Position numbers and translations under genes: made by a program | Notes under the pieces: generated by a model | Databases searched by the model: none | The model's input: only the letters and a program-made list of their open reading frames with translations | What the model was told of the DNA's origin: nothing | Part shown: positions 35,125-44,747 of the stretch, piece by piece | Numbering within the stretch: position 1 is the first letter of the stretch | Layout: the number at the start of each line of letters is the position of its first letter | Assembly (NCBI GenBank): GCA_030828505.1 | Contig: JAURCJ010000003.1 | Location: 82,584 to 146,583, forward strand | Reading direction: 5' to 3' | Length of the DNA stretch: 64,000 bases | From: Alphaproteobacteria bacterium | GTDB lineage: Bacteria; Pseudomonadota; Alphaproteobacteria; TMED109

Positions 35125-36390
35125 TTATCTTATAGATGATTTAACTTTATCTTTGCTTTTAGAATAAACTAATAACGGGTCTTTATTTTCACTAATAACT
35201 TCCTTATTAATTACTACTTCTTCTATATTGTTCAACTTAGGAAGTTCAAACATTGTATCTACAAGAATATTTTCTAAAATAGACCTAAGCCCTCTTGCAC
35301 CAGTTTCCCTTTTTAAAGCTCTTTCAGCAATCGCATTTAATGCCTCTTCAGTAAAATTCAATCTGACATTTTCCATATCAAACATTTTTTCATATTGTTT
35401 TATTAGAGCATTTTTAGGCTTAGTTAATATATTTATTAGTGCAGCTTTATCTAAATCTTTAAGAGTTGCTATAATAGGAAGTCGTCCAATAAACTCTGGA
35501 ATTAAACCATATTGTAGTAAATCTTGAGGTTCTAAATTTAATAAAAGCTCTTCATTTCTTTTATTATCTAATATTGGCAATTCAGCACTAAAACCAATTG
35601 AACTAGCTGTTCCTCTTTTAGAAATTATTTTTTCTAACCCTCCAAATGCACCTGCACAAATAAATAAAATATTAGTAGTATCAACTTGTAAAAAATCTTG
35701 TTGCGGATGCTTTCTTCCTCCCTGAGGTGGAACACTTGCAACAGTTCCCTCCATGATTTTTAATAAAGCTTGCTGAACCCCTTCTCCACTTACATCTCTA
35801 GTTATTGAAGGATTATCTGATTTTCTACTAATTTTATCTATTTCATCAATATAAACTATTCCTCTTTGGGCTCTTTCAACATTATAATCTGAGGCCTGTA
35901 ATAACTTTAAAATTATATTCTCTACATCTTCACCTACATAACCTGCTTCTGTTAAACTTGTAGCATCAGCCATAGTAAACGGAACATCTAAAAATCTTGC
36001 TAAAGTTTGTGCTAAAAGAGTTTTCCCACTTCCAGTAGAGCCTATCAATAAGATATTAGATTTTGCTAATTCAACATCATTTGCACTTGGCTTGTGGTTT
36101 AATCTTTTATAATGATTATAAACAGCAACAGATAAAACTTTCTTTGCAGATGATTGTCCAATTACATAAGTATCTAAAAAATCAAAAATTTCAGAAGGAC
36201 TTGGAACATCTTTAGAAGACTTAACTAATGCGGTTTTACTCTCTTCCTTTATAATATCTGTACATAAATCAACACATTCATCACATATAAATACTGTTGG
36301 ACCAGCAATTAGTTTTTTTACTTCATGCTGACTTTTACCACAAAAAGAACAATGCAATTTCTCTTTATCATTTTTTTCATTATCAGACAT
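35125..36390 (-). CDS. clpX: ClpX ATPase subunit of ClpXP
   Basis: The protein begins with the C4 zinc-binding dimerisation domain (HCSFCGKSQ ... [10 protein letters not shown]), followed by AAA+ Walker [12 protein letters not shown], Walker B VYIDEIDK and the sensor region [11 protein letters not shown]. An AGGA site is seven bases before the ATG at 36390; a second ATG six bases earlier overlaps that site, so the inner start is preferred (421 residues). It unfolds substrates for ClpP, encoded just upstream. Confidence 0.96.
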   Translation of the reverse strand: MSDNEKNDKEKLHCSFCGKSQHEVKKLIAGPTVFICDECVDLCTDIIKEESKTALVKSSKDVPSPSEIFDFLDTYVIGQSSAKKVLSVAVYNHYKRLNHKPSANDVELAKSNILLIGSTGSGKTLLAQTLARFLDVPFTMADATSLTEAGYVGEDVENIILKLLQASDYNVERAQRGIVYIDEIDKISRKSDNPSITRDVSGEGVQQALLKIMEGTVASVPPQGGRKHPQQDFLQVDTTNILFICAGAFGGLEKIISKRGTASSIGFSAELPILDNKRNEELLLNLEPQDLLQYGLIPEFIGRLPIIATLKDLDKAALINILTKPKNALIKQYEKMFDMENVRLNFTEEALNAIAERALKRETGARGLRSILENILVDTMFELPKLNNIEEVVINKEVISENKDPLLVYSKSKDKVKSSIR

Positions 36391-36435
36391 TTTCATTCCT
36401 ATAGGATTTTTTAAATTAATAAATTATTCTTTTAA

Positions 36436-37059
36436 TTACCTTTTTTCAACAATTTCATCAATTAATCCTAATTCTTTTGCTTCATTAGGATTTAAAAACT
36501 TATCTCTTTCAAGCATTTCACTTATCTTTTTTATCGATTGACCTGTATGTTTACTATAAATAGAATTTAATCTGCCCTTTAAATCAATAATTTCTTTTGC
36601 GTGAATTTCTATGTCAGTAGCTTGCCCTTGAAAACCTCCTGAAGGCTGATGCACCATTACCCTAGAGTTTGGCAACGCAAATCTTTGTCCTTTTTCTCCG
36701 GCAGATAAAAGAAGAGACCCCATAGATGCTGCTTGCCCTACACACATAGTTGAAACAGATGGTTTAATATATTGCATGGTGTCATATATTGCTAAGCCAG
36801 ATGAAACTATACCACCTGGAGAATTTATATAAATTGAAATAGATTTATCTGGGTTTTCTGCTTCTAAAAATAATAGTTGAGCAATAATTACAGTTGCCAT
36901 TTCATCATGAACAGTACCCGTAATAAAAATAATCCTTTCTTTTAATAATCTAGAAAAAATATCATAAGCTCGTTCTCCTCGTCCAGATTCTTCAACAACC
37001 ATAGGGATTAAAGAACTCATTTTTACATTATGCTCACTATCTATTTTCATATTAAACAT
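36436..37059 (-). CDS. clpP: ClpP protease subunit
   Basis: The 207-residue serine protease has Ser in [10 protein letters not shown] and His in VMVHQPSGG, with the Asp further on in the usual position. [17 protein letters not shown] and the C-terminal [15 protein letters not shown] are typical. It lies 12 bases after tig and before clpX, the standard alphaproteobacterial order. Confidence 0.97.
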   Translation of the reverse strand: MFNMKIDSEHNVKMSSLIPMVVEESGRGERAYDIFSRLLKERIIFITGTVHDEMATVIIAQLLFLEAENPDKSISIYINSPGGIVSSGLAIYDTMQYIKPSVSTMCVGQAASMGSLLLSAGEKGQRFALPNSRVMVHQPSGGFQGQATDIEIHAKEIIDLKGRLNSIYSKHTGQSIKKISEMLERDKFLNPNEAKELGLIDEIVEKR

Positions 37060-37071
37060 TACCTCTCTTCA

Positions 37072-38478
37072 TTACTTCTTAGATTTTGCTTTTACACTTT
37101 TATTAGTCTTTGCTTTAGTAGATTTTTTATTTTTTGATTTTGCTGTAGGATCTGCAATTACATTATCCTCATATAACTCTTCAGAAGAAACTTTTATTTC
37201 TTTAATAGAACACTTGCCTATAATATGATCAACCACTTTTTCTTCAAAAAGCGGTGCTCTTACAGCATTAGCTGCTTCTGGGTTTTTTTGATAAAATTCT
37301 ATTACTTTGTTCTCTTCTCCTGGATATTTTCTAGCCTCTTGCATAACAGCAGTTTTGATCTCATCTTCTGTAACTGTAATTTTATTTACATCACCAATTT
37401 CTGCCATAAGTAACCCTAACCTTACTCTTCTCTCAGCAATCTCACTATACTCCTTTTTTAAAACAGAATCTTTTTTACCTTTATCTATATCGTCTATGAC
37501 TCCAGCTTTTCGATCTTGCTCAAATCTATCCCAAATTACTTTATTTTCATTTTCTAACATCGTTTTTGGAACTTCAAAAGTATATTGTTTTGATAATTTA
37601 TCTAATAAATCTCTTTTAATTCTATTTCTAGCAGTTGCTTTATAATTAATTTCTATCTGATTCTTAATAGCCTCTTTAAGAGATTTTAAATCAGGTAAAC
37701 CCATCCTTGTTGCAAGCTCATCATTAATTTTAGACTTCTCTGCCTCTAAGATATCTTTTATAGTAACTTTAAATGTTGCTGGTTTACCAGAAAGCTCAGC
37801 TTTTTGATAATTTTCAGGAAAATTAACTTTAACATCTTTTTGGTCATTAACATTCAAATTTATTAATTGATCTTCAAAACCAGGTATCATCTGCCCCGAA
37901 CCAAGTTCTAATCTGTGATTTTCTGCTGTACCTCCGTCAAATAATTTTCCGTCCATATAACCTTTAAAGTCTATTAAAACAGAATCTCCAATTTTAGATT
38001 TACGTTTTTTCTTAAGTGGCGCATAGGATTTTTGATTATTTGCAATATCCTCTAATGCTTTATTAATATCCTTATCTTTTACTTCTGCTACTAACCTATC
38101 AAACTTTAATTTTGAAAAATCCTGAATTTGAATATCAGGCATTATCTCTAGGTTTACTGTAAATTTAACATCAGAACCGTCTAGAGGTTTTCCATCAAAA
38201 TCTACTTTTGGTTGCATTGCAGGCTTGAGCTTTTTATCAGTAAATAATTTTCTCATACTATCGGAAACTTGTTTTTCTACTACTTCTCCTGAGACTTGAG
38301 TACCAAACCTACTTTTTATAATTGTCATAGGTACTTTACCAGGTCTAAAACCATCAATCTTTGCGGTAGAGGCAACCTCTGTCAATCTTGCATCTATGGC
38401 TTTATTAATTATTGCTGAAGGTATTACTATCTTATATGATTTGCTTAAACCTTCACTTTTTAATTCAGTTACCTTCAT
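37072..38478 (-). CDS. tig: Trigger factor
   Basis: The 468-residue ribosome-bound chaperone has the ribosome-docking segment (GFRPGKVPMTIIKSRFG, about 42-58), a central FKBP-like prolyl isomerase domain (GDSVLIDFKGYMDGKLFDGG) and a helical C domain. A lysine-rich tail of about 30 residues (SKNKKSTKAKTNKSVKAKSKK) extends the C terminus. It heads the tig-clpP-clpX-lon run directly after tRNA-Leu. Confidence 0.96.
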   Translation of the reverse strand: MKVTELKSEGLSKSYKIVIPSAIINKAIDARLTEVASTAKIDGFRPGKVPMTIIKSRFGTQVSGEVVEKQVSDSMRKLFTDKKLKPAMQPKVDFDGKPLDGSDVKFTVNLEIMPDIQIQDFSKLKFDRLVAEVKDKDINKALEDIANNQKSYAPLKKKRKSKIGDSVLIDFKGYMDGKLFDGGTAENHRLELGSGQMIPGFEDQLINLNVNDQKDVKVNFPENYQKAELSGKPATFKVTIKDILEAEKSKINDELATRMGLPDLKSLKEAIKNQIEINYKATARNRIKRDLLDKLSKQYTFEVPKTMLENENKVIWDRFEQDRKAGVIDDIDKGKKDSVLKKEYSEIAERRVRLGLLMAEIGDVNKITVTEDEIKTAVMQEARKYPGEENKVIEFYQKNPEAANAVRAPLFEEKVVDHIIGKCSIKEIKVSSEELYEDNVIADPTAKSKNKKSTKAKTNKSVKAKSKK

Positions 38479-38495
38479 AATTTTTCCTCAATTTA

Positions 38496-38580
38496 TGGTG
38501 CGGATGGAGGGACTTGAACCCCCACGCCTTACGGCACTAGAACCTAAATCTAGCGTGTCTGCCAATTTCACCACATCCGC
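38496..38580 (-). tRNA. tRNA-Leu (TAG)
   Basis: A complete class II cloverleaf of 85 bases on the minus strand, GCGGATG to CATCCGC plus A and encoded CCA, with a long variable arm (TGCCGTAAGGCGT) and anticodon TAG between arms CTAGA and TCTAG. It sits just upstream of tig. Confidence 0.95.
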
Positions 38581-38658
38581 GATTAAAAATTTATAATCAT
38601 AAAAATAGTTATATATATTATATAAAGAAATCTAGCTAGAGTTTAATTAAAAATTATA

Positions 38659-41028
38659 TTAATTATTATTTACTAAAACCTGAGCACAAGCATCAACTAT
38701 AGCCTCTGAATTTATAGAATAGTGCCTATAAAGATCAATTAAATTACCTGATTGCCCAAATTCATCTACTCCTAGAGAAATAATTTTTTTACCTACTGCT
38801 CCTCCTATCCAAGTTAATGAAGAAGAGTGAGCATCATTGATAGTAATAATAACACTATTTTTATTTGTGTTTTCAAATATTTCTTCAATTCTAGACTTAT
38901 TATTAATACCTAATGATTTATTTTTGTGCGACTGTCTCCAATTCTTATATAATCTATCATTAGAAGTAACTGATAATATCGAAATATTTATTTCATCCTC
39001 TTGCATCTGTTTTGAAGCCTCTAATACTTCTGGTGCCATTACACCTGAAAAAACAATTATTACTTCGCTGTTTATTTCTGAGCCCTCAAGCCAATAACCT
39101 CCAGACAAAATATCTTGTTCAAGAGAAGAAGTTAATTTTCTATTTATTTGATCTATATTTCTGGTAGATAATCTTATATATACTGAGCTGCCATTTTCAT
39201 CCTGCATATAATTAAAGGTATACCTCAAAATCACCTCAAGCTCGTCAGCATAAGTTGGTTCAAACATGAGAAGATTAGGTTGTCCTATACCAATTAAAGG
39301 AGTTATAATGGATTGATGTGCTCCTCCTTCAGGCCCTAGAGATATTCCAGAAGGAGTTGCTACTAATAAGAATCTTGCATCTTGATAAACAGCATAATTT
39401 AAAGCGTCAAGCCCCCTTGAAATAAATGTATCATATATGGTTCCTATTGGAATTAAAGAAGAACCAAACATCTTTTTAGATAAGCCAGCTGCTCCTAAAG
39501 CTAAAAATAAATTATTTTCAGCAATACCTAGTTCAAAATGTTGTCCCTGAGGAGAAACTTGCCATTTTTGTGCAGAGACAACTTTTTCATCATGAAATAC
39601 ATCAGTTTTTTTTTTTCGATTATATATTTGTTTCTGATTTACCCATCCGCCTAAACTAGTTGAAACCGTTACATCTGGGGAAAAAGTAACTATTCTTTTA
39701 CTTAATTCTGAATCTGATTTTCCTATTTCATTAAGAATTCTTCCGAATACTTCCTGAGTGTTAGATGATTTACTTTCTTTAAATTTAAATTTATTTGATA
39801 CTTTCACTTTTTCATCTGAAAAATTTCTATCGTTATTTTTATAAAAAGGGCTTTTTTCTATAAATTTAGCTAAATTTTTCTGAGAAGAATCAATTCCAGA
39901 ATAATAGTCCCATTCCTCTCCTTTATTAATATTTAATTCCTTTCTATATGCTTCTATTTGTTCAATATTCATTAAACCTGCATGGTTATCCTTATGCCCA
40001 GCTAAAGGGAGACCAAAACCTTTTATAGTATATGCTATAAAACATGTTGGAGTATCATCATTATCCGCCTCTAGAAATGCTTCTAAAACGGCTTCAACAT
40101 CATTGCCTGCTAAATTGGACATTGTTTCGTTTAGTTCTTCATCACCCATAGAATTAATAATTTTAAGCGCATCTTTATCATTCTTTAGATCATTATTTAG
40201 ATGTTCTCTCCAACCTTTACTGCCCAGATATGACAATGCTGAATATAGGTCATTTGGACAATTATCAATCCAATTTAATATTTTATTACCACCTTTAATT
40301 TTTGATAAACTTTGAAGTTTTTTTCCATATTTTAATGTAACTACTCTCCAACCCATAGAATCAAATAACTCATCAATTTTTAAATGGAGCTCATCCGTAA
40401 CAACAGCATCAAGAGATTGCCTGTTATAATCTATTATCCACCAACAATTTCTCACATTTTGTTTGGCACCCTCAAGTAGTGCTTCATATATATTACCTTC
40501 ATCTAGTTCTGCATCTCCCAACAGAGCTACCATTTTACCATATTTTTTTCTTTTCATTATTTTATGCTTATATAAGTAGTCTTGTATTAAAGAACCAAAG
40601 ATTGTTATTGCTCCTCCTAAACCAACTGAGCCAGTGGAATAATCTACATCATCAGTATCTTTTGTTCTTGAAGGATAAGATTGAGCACCTCCAAAAGCTC
40701 TAAAGTTTTCTAATTTATCTTTTGTTTGATTACCAAGCATATATTGTATAGAGTGAAATACTGGGGCTGCATGAGGTTTTACTGCAACTCTATCCTCTGA
40801 TTTTAAAACTTTAAAATATAAAGCAATCATTATTGAAACTATAGATGCTGAAGAGGCTTGATGGCCTCCAACTTTTAACCCATCTTCTGAAACTCTAATA
40901 TTGTTAGCATTATGTATCATCCATGAAGATAGCCAAGAAACTTTCTTCTCTAAATCCTTTAAAACCTGTATATCTTTAGAAGGTATTTTCTTAGTATTAG
41001 AAATATTATTTAATTTATTATTATACAT
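38659..41028 (-). CDS. AceE-like E1 component of a 2-oxo acid dehydrogenase
   Basis: The TPP enzyme (789 residues from the ATG at 41028, which has an AGAGGG site) is the single-chain, AceE-like E1 type. Features include the N-terminal GLKVGGHQASSASIVSIM, the TPP motif GDAELDEGN ... IIDYNRQSLD, ELGIAENN and GGAHQSIITP. It is somewhat shorter than pyruvate dehydrogenase AceE (about 890). No E2 or E3 gene is adjacent. It is divergent from an Lrp-type regulator, the same pairing as mdeB/mdeR in pseudomonads, where the E1 acts on 2-oxobutyrate from methionine breakdown. Substrate is inferred by this analogy. Confidence 0.85.
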   Translation of the reverse strand: MYNNKLNNISNTKKIPSKDIQVLKDLEKKVSWLSSWMIHNANNIRVSEDGLKVGGHQASSASIVSIMIALYFKVLKSEDRVAVKPHAAPVFHSIQYMLGNQTKDKLENFRAFGGAQSYPSRTKDTDDVDYSTGSVGLGGAITIFGSLIQDYLYKHKIMKRKKYGKMVALLGDAELDEGNIYEALLEGAKQNVRNCWWIIDYNRQSLDAVVTDELHLKIDELFDSMGWRVVTLKYGKKLQSLSKIKGGNKILNWIDNCPNDLYSALSYLGSKGWREHLNNDLKNDKDALKIINSMGDEELNETMSNLAGNDVEAVLEAFLEADNDDTPTCFIAYTIKGFGLPLAGHKDNHAGLMNIEQIEAYRKELNINKGEEWDYYSGIDSSQKNLAKFIEKSPFYKNNDRNFSDEKVKVSNKFKFKESKSSNTQEVFGRILNEIGKSDSELSKRIVTFSPDVTVSTSLGGWVNQKQIYNRKKKTDVFHDEKVVSAQKWQVSPQGQHFELGIAENNLFLALGAAGLSKKMFGSSLIPIGTIYDTFISRGLDALNYAVYQDARFLLVATPSGISLGPEGGAHQSIITPLIGIGQPNLLMFEPTYADELEVILRYTFNYMQDENGSSVYIRLSTRNIDQINRKLTSSLEQDILSGGYWLEGSEINSEVIIVFSGVMAPEVLEASKQMQEDEINISILSVTSNDRLYKNWRQSHKNKSLGINNKSRIEEIFENTNKNSVIITINDAHSSSLTWIGGAVGKKIISLGVDEFGQSGNLIDLYRHYSINSEAIVDACAQVLVNNN

Positions 41029-41072
41029 AAAACCCTCTTTAAAAATATTATAAAGATAATAACTAAAAATAA

Positions 41073-41126
41073 AATTTTTATATTGCAAAATTTGCTAAAA
41101 ATATTATAATTATAGCAATAAAAATT
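41073..41126. promoter_or_regulatory. Candidate Lrp operator between the E1 and regulator genes
   Basis: AATTTTTATATTGC at 41073 and GCAATAAAAATT ending at 41126 form an imperfect dyad (12 matches with a two-base insertion) in the divergent intergenic region. Lrp-family proteins often bind such AT-rich dyads and control the adjacent divergent gene. Inference from position. Confidence 0.35.
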
Positions 41127-41164
41127 ATATAATAAATTAAAATTTAGTATAAAATTGTAAAATT

Positions 41165-41650
41165 ATGGATTATATAGAATATAAAATACTTAACTCTTTA
41201 CAAAAAAACGCTAGATTAACTAATCTTGAGTTAGCAAAACAGGTTGGGCTATCAGCTTCGCCTTGTCTTAGGAGGGTTAAATCTTTAGAAGAAAATGGAG
41301 TAATTTCAGGGTATTCAGCAATAATAAATCAAAATAAAGTTAATTTGTCTGTTAATGTTTTTGTTCAAGTATCTTTGGAAACACAATCTGAAGACAGATT
41401 ACAGGTGTTTGAAGAAAAAATTATGGAATATAAAGAAGTCATGGAAGCATACCTGATGACTGGAGAAGCTGATTATCTTTTAAGGATAGTAGTAAAGGAT
41501 TTACAAGCTTATGAAAAATTTTTAAAAAATAATCTTACTAAAATAAAAGGCATAGCTAGTATAAGATCTTATTTTTCTTTAAAACAAGTAACTAGGAAAT
41601 ATAATCTTCCCATAATAAATCCAAAAATATCAAATGAAAATAATAAATAA
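41165..41650 (+). CDS. Lrp/AsnC-family transcriptional regulator
   Basis: The 161-residue protein has an N-terminal helix-turn-helix (LTNLELAKQVGLSASPCLRRVKSLEENGVI, about 19-48) and a C-terminal RAM ligand domain (VMEAYLMTGEADYLLRIVVKDL). It is divergent from the AceE-like gene and probably senses an amino acid or oxo acid to control it. Its 3' end overlaps nnr by 17 bases. Confidence 0.93.
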   Translation: MDYIEYKILNSLQKNARLTNLELAKQVGLSASPCLRRVKSLEENGVISGYSAIINQNKVNLSVNVFVQVSLETQSEDRLQVFEEKIMEYKEVMEAYLMTGEADYLLRIVVKDLQAYEKFLKNNLTKIKGIASIRSYFSLKQVTRKYNLPIINPKISNENNK

Positions 41651-43115
41651 ATTTAATACTTTTTTAGTAGTTAACAAAAGTATTTCCTATGCAATTGAAA
41701 AATCTTCTTCAAATAGCTTTAAACTCATGCAAAAAGCTGGAGAAAATGCAGCTAAGCAAATAATACAAAATTATAAAAAACAAAAAACCTTAATAATTTG
41801 TGGTATTGGAGGAAATGGGGGAGATGGTTTTATAGTTGCTCAAAATTTATTGAATAAAAATTGGGATATAGACGTAGTAATTTTAGGCAATAAAAATAAA
41901 ATCAAAGGTGACGCACTTAAAGCATTTAAAAAATTAAAAATTCAAACAAAAGACTTTGATGATATTGATCTAAGTAAAGTTGACTTATTTGTAGATGCTA
42001 TATTTGGGTTAGGCTTATCTCGTGATATTAATAATAAAACAAAAAAAATTTTAAAAATAATAGATAAACATAATTCTCCAATTGTAGCTTTAGATATTCC
42101 GAGCGGAGTAGATAGCAATACAGGAAAAATTTGTGGTTATGCACCATATTGCGAACTAGTAATAACTTTCTCATCCTTTAAATATGGACATATACTAACC
42201 CCAGGTTCTGAAAAATTTAGTAAAATTAAAGTTGAAAATATTGGAATAGAAAAATCAATTTTAAGCAATATATCTCCTAAAATTGAGATAAACAATCCAA
42301 ATCATTGGTTAACAAGTATTAATTGGCCTAAAATAGACGACCATAAATATTCTAGGGGTTATAGTTTAATAATTGGAGGCCCAAAAAATATGACTGGTGC
42401 TACAAGATTAGCAGCTAGTGCCGCTCAAAGAGCTGGAAGCGGAATAGTATATGTTGCTACTGAAAAAGAAGCAGAACAGATTTATTATATTACATTAATC
42501 TCACAGATCGTAAAAAGTTATAGAAATATAAAGGAATATAATAATATTATTTCTGATAAAAGAATTAATTCTGTTTTAATTGGTCCTGGGCTTGGTGCAA
42601 ATAAAAGTGCAATATCAAAGATAAGATATTTATTAAAAATTAATAAAAGTACTGTATTAGATGCTGGGGCTATATCGTGTTTTAAAGGAAAATTAGAATT
42701 ATTAAAAAAGTTAATATTAGGAAAAAAAGTAATCATTACGCCACACGAAGGTGAGCTTAATTCTATAATGCCAAGTTTAAAAGGGAATTGCATTGATAAA
42801 GCTCTTAAAGCCGCTTCTGAGTTAAAATGTATAGTTATTTTAAAAGGAGCTACAACTGTAATTGCCTCTCCAGATAATAAAGCTCTTGTTAATCAAGCTG
42901 GAGCAAAGTGGTTATCTACTGCAGGAAGCGGTGATGTTTTAGCGGGGATAATATGTGGCTTATTATCAAATAAAATGGAATGCTTTTTAGCTTCTGCCTT
43001 TGGTGTATGGCTTCATTCTGAAGTTGGTAAATATTTAGGGCCAGGTTTAGTAGCAGAAGATATACCTGAAAATATAAAAATAATTTATAAAAAATTATTA
43101 AAATCATATAACTAA
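41634..43115 (+). CDS. nnr: Bifunctional NAD(P)HX epimerase/dehydratase
   Basis: The 493-residue enzyme repairs hydrated NAD(P)H. The N-terminal YjeF epimerase half carries LMQKAGENAA and GIGGNGGDGFIVAQNL; the C-terminal carbohydrate kinase-like dehydratase half has GYSLIIGGPKNMTGA, PHEGE and the catalytic Asp in TAGSGDVLAGII. Both halves appear complete. It overlaps the preceding Lrp gene, so it is likely co-expressed, although this is a housekeeping function. Confidence 0.93.
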   Translation: MKIINKFNTFLVVNKSISYAIEKSSSNSFKLMQKAGENAAKQIIQNYKKQKTLIICGIGGNGGDGFIVAQNLLNKNWDIDVVILGNKNKIKGDALKAFKKLKIQTKDFDDIDLSKVDLFVDAIFGLGLSRDINNKTKKILKIIDKHNSPIVALDIPSGVDSNTGKICGYAPYCELVITFSSFKYGHILTPGSEKFSKIKVENIGIEKSILSNISPKIEINNPNHWLTSINWPKIDDHKYSRGYSLIIGGPKNMTGATRLAASAAQRAGSGIVYVATEKEAEQIYYITLISQIVKSYRNIKEYNNIISDKRINSVLIGPGLGANKSAISKIRYLLKINKSTVLDAGAISCFKGKLELLKKLILGKKVIITPHEGELNSIMPSLKGNCIDKALKAASELKCIVILKGATTVIASPDNKALVNQAGAKWLSTAGSGDVLAGIICGLLSNKMECFLASAFGVWLHSEVGKYLGPGLVAEDIPENIKIIYKKLLKSYN

Positions 43116-43124
43116 ATTAAATTA

Positions 43125-44573
43125 TTAAAATTCTATTTGCAGTCTCGCACCAACAGAATTAAAATCTTCACTTAAAGGTCCTGTAGAATCAGTATGTAGT
43201 ATATTAATCATTGTTTTAGTAAAAGCCGTCATATACCAATTTATTCCTAATGTATAAGAAATAGCACTTCCTCCATCTATATTTTTATCACTTAAATCTA
43301 TCTGACTTGCTCTCAGAGCTACTTCCCAAGCTCCTATTCCACCTTCCATAATAGATTTTTTTGGTTTTAAGCGCCAAAATTGAGCGAAGTAAGCATTATA
43401 ATTTCGAGCATCATCTGTAAGCATGTATCCTGCCTGTAAAAAACCTCCTGAAAATTGAGGGTTTTCATCTGTTTTTCTCGTTACATTTAGTATTCCCCAC
43501 TCACTTTGAAAAGAAAGAGGGCCATCCACCATAGCAAATTCATAACCTAAATAATGATAACTATCTAAATCCGATATAATTCCTGTATCAATTATGAAAT
43601 CTCCACTAACAGCAGTTTCACCTTTAGATCTAAAACGAAGTGATGAATTCCTCAGACCATTAGTAAATGTATCGCTAGCATTGGCAGACCTATAATAACC
43701 TGTTGCTCCTAAATGAAACGCCTTCAAACGTTCTTTATAAGGTTGCCAAGCCAACCTGCCATGTATTCCCATTCCTTCATCATCGGTACTTGTATTTTTA
43801 TAAGGCTCTCCGTACACTCCAAATCGTAAATAATAGTCATCTCCTCTATAAGTTGCAGCTACACCCATAGCTGGCGAACCTGCCCCATAAATAAAAGTTG
43901 CTTGAGGCATCGCAGCCTCCATAAACTGCCGCTGTGATGAAAAGTTTGAAGCGTCAAGACCAACAGAATTTCCAAATAATCCCACAAACAACCACCAAGG
44001 CTTAAAACCTCTATAAATAGTCATAGCTGCCCTTAATCCATCATGCGGGTTATCTCCACTATCTGCATAATCATAAGATAAAAACCAAATCCAATCTTTT
44101 TCAGATACACCTGCAAATGTTAATCCTGCTCTCCTAACAATAAAACCATCTGATAAATCATTATTTGTATTATAATTTGCTTCTTGATTATAAACTGCTG
44201 ATTCTAACTGAATGAGACCCATGAAGCCAGCAGAATATTTTCCATCAGCCGACCTTAATTGCGGCAACGGACCAAAAAATGCAGTTTCTGGATTATATTT
44301 CTTACTTTTAGAGGAGGATATCACATCTTCAGTTTTTTTAGATGAAGACTCAGAAGCTTTCTCTTTTAAATTATCTTTTAGAATATCCTTATTCTCAACA
44401 CTAATTAAATTATCTTTTAATTCTTTAATAATAACTTCCAACTGATCTATTCTTTTAGCTTGAGACTCAATAACCTCCTTTTGAATATCTAATTGTTCTT
44501 GAATATTATTATTTGCATATGAATAATTTATTATTAATAAAATAAATAATGATACCTTTAATAAAAAATACAT
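43125..44573 (-). CDS. OprP/OprO-like phosphate-selective porin
   Basis: The 482-residue outer-membrane protein has a signal peptide ending NYSYA, a coiled-coil segment (about 24-60, IQEQLDIQKEVIESQAKRID) and a long beta-barrel domain starting at about 90 (GFMGLIQLESAVYN) and ending in a C-terminal Phe (VGARLQIEF). It matches the Porin_O_P family, whose founders take up phosphate and pyrophosphate; many members take other anions. It lies next to a TonB module in the opposite direction. Confidence 0.82.
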   Translation of the reverse strand: MYFLLKVSLFILLIINYSYANNNIQEQLDIQKEVIESQAKRIDQLEVIIKELKDNLISVENKDILKDNLKEKASESSSKKTEDVISSSKSKKYNPETAFFGPLPQLRSADGKYSAGFMGLIQLESAVYNQEANYNTNNDLSDGFIVRRAGLTFAGVSEKDWIWFLSYDYADSGDNPHDGLRAAMTIYRGFKPWWLFVGLFGNSVGLDASNFSSQRQFMEAAMPQATFIYGAGSPAMGVAATYRGDDYYLRFGVYGEPYKNTSTDDEGMGIHGRLAWQPYKERLKAFHLGATGYYRSANASDTFTNGLRNSSLRFRSKGETAVSGDFIIDTGIISDLDSYHYLGYEFAMVDGPLSFQSEWGILNVTRKTDENPQFSGGFLQAGYMLTDDARNYNAYFAQFWRLKPKKSIMEGGIGAWEVALRASQIDLSDKNIDGGSAISYTLGINWYMTAFTKTMINILHTDSTGPLSEDFNSVGARLQIEF

Positions 44574-44658
44574 AAAAACCCTCCAAAGATCAGTTTTTTA
44601 TTTTTATATTATTTTGCAAAAGTATTCAAATAACTATATAACATAACAGATATACTCC

Positions 44659-44697
44659 TATAGAAAAAAACAATAATTAATATTGATTTTTCCTATA
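44659..44697. promoter_or_regulatory. Long imperfect hairpin upstream of the TonB receptor
   Basis: Two 17-base arms (44659-44675 and 44681-44697) match in 15 positions around a 5-base loop. The outer ends contain TCCTATAG (44656) and TCCTATAA (44691), and CTATAGG recurs at 44730 just before the start codon. This may be an operator for an iron or nutrient regulator, or a leader hairpin. No Fur box was recognised. Confidence 0.4.
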
Positions 44698-44747
44698 ACT
44701 AATTTATATTATTTTTTTAATAAAAAAAACTATAGGTATGAATAACT

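Noticed and set aside
38396..38596. 66-residue frame across tRNA-Leu and the start of tig
   Set aside because: Same tRNA artefact (MEGLEPPRLTALEPKSS) and overlaps tig.
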